DNA from: Rhypophila decipiens
Lineage: Eukaryota; Ascomycota; Sordariomycetes; Sordariales; Naviculisporaceae
Direction of reading: 5' to 3'
DNA length: 64,000 nt
NCBI GenBank assembly: GCA_033297075.1
Contig: MU858053.1
Span: 62,001-126,000 of the forward strand
A program made the translations under genes and the position numbers. Shown here piece after piece: positions 60,809 to 64,000 of this stretch (its first letter is position 1; every line of letters begins with the position of its first letter). The notes beneath the pieces are model-generated. The model did not search any database and was not told where the DNA came from. It saw only the letters and a program-made list of their open reading frames with translations.

Positions 60809-63800
60809 ATGTTCAGCTTCACCCCTTTGCAAGGCGCTCTGTCGGAGTCTACCGCATCGCAATCACTTCTCGAGTTCGATGGGGGGGTTAAAATACTGGT
60901 CGACGTGGGCTGGGATGAGTCGTTCAATGTAGAACTGCTCAAGGAGCTGGAAAAGTCCGTACCGTTCCTCCTCTCCTTCTTGTCCTCATTGTACGATAAT
61001 GCTAACCGAATGTCTTTTTCTTCACAGACATGTACCGACGCTGTCTCTCATCCTACTAACTCACGCGACCGTCCCGCATATCGCCGCCTATGCGCACTGC
61101 TGCAAGCATATTCCTCTCTTTACGCGCATCCCCGTCTACGCTACGCAGCCCGTCATCAACCTCGGCCGCACCTTGACCCAGGAGCTCTACTCGGGCACGC
61201 CCTTGGCGGCAACTACGATTCCACAAACCTCCCTCAACGAGGTATCATACGCGTATCCCCAGGCGTCTCTAGCAGGCAGCACCCTCTTGCTCCAACCGCC
61301 AACACCGGAAGAGATTGGCAAATACTTCTCTCTGATCCAGGCGCTCAAATATTCGCAACCCCACCAACCCATACCGTCTCCTTTCTCGCCTCCTCTCAAC
61401 GGACTTACCATCACAGCATACAACTCGGGTCATAGTCTTGGAGGAACTATCTGGCAAATCCAACATGGGCTGGAGTCGATTGTTTACGCGGTCGATTGGA
61501 ACCAGGCCCGCGAGAACGTCTTCTCTGGTGCAGCATGGGTGGGCAGTCGCGGAGGGTCAGGCGGCACCGAGGTCATCGAGCAGCTGCGAAAACCGACAGC
61601 TTTGATCTGCAGTAGTCGCACACCCGAATTGCCCCTGGCTCGTGCTAAAAGAGATGAGCAGCTCTTGGAGTCCATCAAGCTCTGTATATCACGCGGGGGG
61701 ACTGTTCTCATCCCTACGGACTCGAGCGCCCGGATACTCGAACTCGCTTACCTTTTGGATCATGCTTGGAGCGACGAGGCTGAGAAGGGCAATGAGATAT
61801 TCAAGAGAACCAAGCTTTATCTTTGCGGAAGGACAGTGCACAGCACCATAAAGTACGCCGAGAGCAGTCTGGAATGGATGGACGAGAGTATGGTCAGGGA
61901 GTTTGAAGCCGTGGCGTCTAACATGAGGAGAAATGGCGAGCCGGACGGGACCAAGAAAGGCCCCTTTGCTTTCAAGCATATCAAATCACTGGAGCGAAAG
62001 GCACAGATTGATCATATCCTCAAGGAAGCAGCCGAGGATACTGAACCGAGGGGCAGGGTTATTCTTGCCAGCGATTCGAGTTTGGAGTGGGGCTTCTCTA
62101 AAGAAGTTCTCCAGTCTATTGCAAGCGACGCGAGAAACCTGGTCATTCTGACTGAAAAGCCTAGCTTTGGGGCGACTGGCAGACCATCGATAGCGAGGAC
62201 GTTGTGGCAGTGGTGGAAAGAGAGACGAGACGGCGTTGCGACGGAACAGACTAGCAGCGGTGACACATTCGAACAGGTGTACAGTGGAGGTCGTGAACTC
62301 GCCATCACGATCAACAAGCGACATGCACTTGAGGGAAACGAGCTTACCGTCTATCAACAATGGCTGGCAACTCAGAGACAACTTCACGCAGCTGTTCAGA
62401 GCGGGGCTGGAGCGGAATTAGAGGCATCCGCTGATGTCGTTGATGATGCTTCGTCTGAGTCATCTTCTGAATCCGAGGGCTCGGTCACGCAGCAGCAGGG
62501 CAAGGCGCTTAATGTCTCGACTACATTAGCCCAGGTGAATCGAAAAAAGGTCATCCTTAAGGATGAGGACCTCGGTATCACCATACTGCTCAAGAAGAAA
62601 GGAGTCTACGATTTCGACGTCAGGGGAAAAAAGGGAAGAGAACGCATGTTTCCCATCGCTATCAGGAGAAAGCGCAATGACGAGTTTGGAGAGGTCATCC
62701 GGCCCGAGGAATATCTCAGGGCGGAGGAGAGAGAAGAGGCAGACGGTCAGGATGGAGATCAGGTCGGGAGCAACAAATTCGAGCAAGGCCTGGGCAAGAA
62801 GCGCAAGTGGGAAGATGTAGCGGCTGCAGGGGGGAAGGGTGGCTCGGGACCAAACAAGCGCTCGCAGACCAACAGGAACCCATCCGAACCTACAGACGCG
62901 CTCGCGAATGGTGCTGCTGCTGCTGAGAACGACGTGCTTGATAATCTGGAAGATGAGGTCGTCGAGGATATCCTTGGTCCGGCCAAGCTTGTCGTCTCGG
63001 AAGAGACGGTCACGGTCAGGATGAGGATCGCTGCCGTGGACTTTAGCGGTCTCCACGATAAGCGCAGCTTGAACATGTTGATCCCGCTGATTCAGCCGCG
63101 CAAGCTTATCTTGGTGGCGGGGAGTCAGGACGAGACGCTCGAGCTAGCGGAGGAGTGCAAGAAACTCCTCAGCGCGAAGCTCGAGCAGGGAATCGACGTG
63201 TTTACCCCTGCCGTGGGGACCACCGTTGACGCCTCGGTCGATACCAATGCTTGGGTGGTCAAATTGGCGGATCCGCTTGTCAAGCGGCTCAAGTGGCAGA
63301 ATCTGCGCGGCATGGGGATCGTCACTGTCACGGGGGTCTTGTACCCTGGCGGCGGCGTGGTGCTTGACGAGGCGAAGGAAGAAGGGGGAGGAGACGAGGA
63401 GGCGGCTAATAAACGGCTCAAGATTGAGGATGCGCCGCCACCGGCACAGTCGACGGCGATTACGGTCTTGGGATCGAATTCGAATACACCGGCGACGATC
63501 CCGACGCTGGATGTCATGCCGAATAATCTTGTTTCCTCGGTGAGGTCGGCTGCGCAGCCGCTCCATGTGGGCGACTTGAGACTGGCGGATTTGAGGAAGG
63601 CGATGCAGAGTTCTGGGCACAAGGCTGAGTTCCGCGGGGAGGGTATTCTGGTTATTGATGATGTTGTCAAGGTGCGCAAGTCGGGGAATGGGAGGGTCGA
63701 GCTGGAGAGTGTTGCCCTGCCGGTGGAGACTAATGTTGCTGGGGCGTTGAGTACCATGGGTGGGATCATGCCTTCGTCGGCTGGGGGTACGTTTTATGCG

Positions 63801-63848
63801 GTCAAGAGGAAGATTTATGAGGGGTTGGCTGTTGTTGCTGGTGCTTAG
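60809..63848 (+). CDS. cft2: Cleavage and polyadenylation factor subunit 2 (Cft2/Ydh1, CPSF100)
   Basis: Two exons, 60809-60954 and 61028-63848, with an intron at 60955-61027 (donor GTCCGT, acceptor ACAG), give 988 residues. The protein is a metallo-beta-lactamase/beta-CASP member of the pre-mRNA 3'-end processing complex and partners the endonuclease Brr5/Ysh1 (CPSF73). In active enzymes the metal site is HxHxDH; the matching position here reads THATVPHIAA (about residues 60-69), so the metal-binding set is lost, as in all CPSF100 proteins. Beta-CASP features are ALICSSRTPELPLARAKRDE (about 240) and LIPTDSSARILELAYLLDHAW (about 275-295). An acidic/Ser-rich insertion follows, then a basic KKRKWEDV signal, and a C-terminal RMMBL region (about 712 onward, RIAAVDFSGLHDKRSLNMLI). 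The weak donor is justified by exact continuity ELEK-HVPTLSLILLTHAT. Confidence 0.93.
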
Positions 63849-64000
63849 TTATTATTACAGGGCGCTTTCTTTTTGTTGCTTAGTTGTATATATCACAGGT
63901 CACTGGGCATAGCAGCAGATGGGCTGGCAGGCACCAAATGGAAATGGAGACAGGCAAGAAAGGGAAAAAGGCTCAGGCTTTTGTATGAAATATGTATCAT

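Overview
The window is nuclear DNA from a filamentous ascomycete (Pezizomycotina, most likely Sordariomycetes). The evidence is widely spaced eukaryotic genes with short GT-AG introns (51-167 nt), CT-rich leaders after TATA boxes, strong C-ending codon use in the genes, and fungal-type proteins: a Pac2-type WOPR regulator, a fungal Sec24, an Hpc2 and an ELYS-only protein. The species cannot be named from this sequence.

Layout. 1-1449: 3' end of a Ras GTPase-activating protein. 3975-6515: phosphoketolase. 7829-9916 (minus): Hpc2-type histone chaperone subunit. 11796-13061: RPAP1/Rba50-like RNA polymerase II assembly factor. 13788-18419 (minus): condensin ATPase Smc4, divergent from an ELYS-domain nuclear pore protein at 18942-19967. 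24574-25661: linker histone H1 (five exons). 26909-28990: a proline-rich protein with an NPF motif. 32202-33830 (minus): Pac2-type WOPR transcription factor. 45797-47530 (minus): mitochondrial asparaginyl-tRNA synthetase. 49688-50807: microbial-type PARG-like protein. 56533-59705 (minus): Sec24, divergent from Cft2/CPSF100 at 60809-63848. Exon boundaries come from reading frames joined across GT-AG sites with protein-family continuity; none is confirmed by transcripts.

The genes are mostly housekeeping and are not a biosynthetic or defence cluster. Four of them act on chromatin or the nucleus (Hpc2, Smc4, ELYS, H1), and Smc4 and ELYS share a 522-bp divergent promoter. The rest serve carbon metabolism, Ras signalling, morphogenesis control, mitochondrial translation, ER export and mRNA 3'-end formation.

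The less ordinary content lies between genes. About half of the window has no convincing gene, including gaps of 4.6 kb (19968-24573), 3.2 kb (28991-32201), 12.0 kb (33831-45796) and 5.7 kb (50808-56532). In these I found two structures that look like short non-autonomous inverted-repeat elements. One (31501-31780) has 42-bp terminal inverted repeats, a candidate 8-bp target duplication and a seven-copy 22-bp tandem array inside. The other (38403-38573) is a near-perfect 43-bp-arm foldback. A diverged direct duplication (about 29831-30169) and a dispersed TACGGATAC/TACGGAGTA motif family are also present. No tRNA, rRNA or CRISPR array was found; one tRNA-like D-arm fragment is noted.
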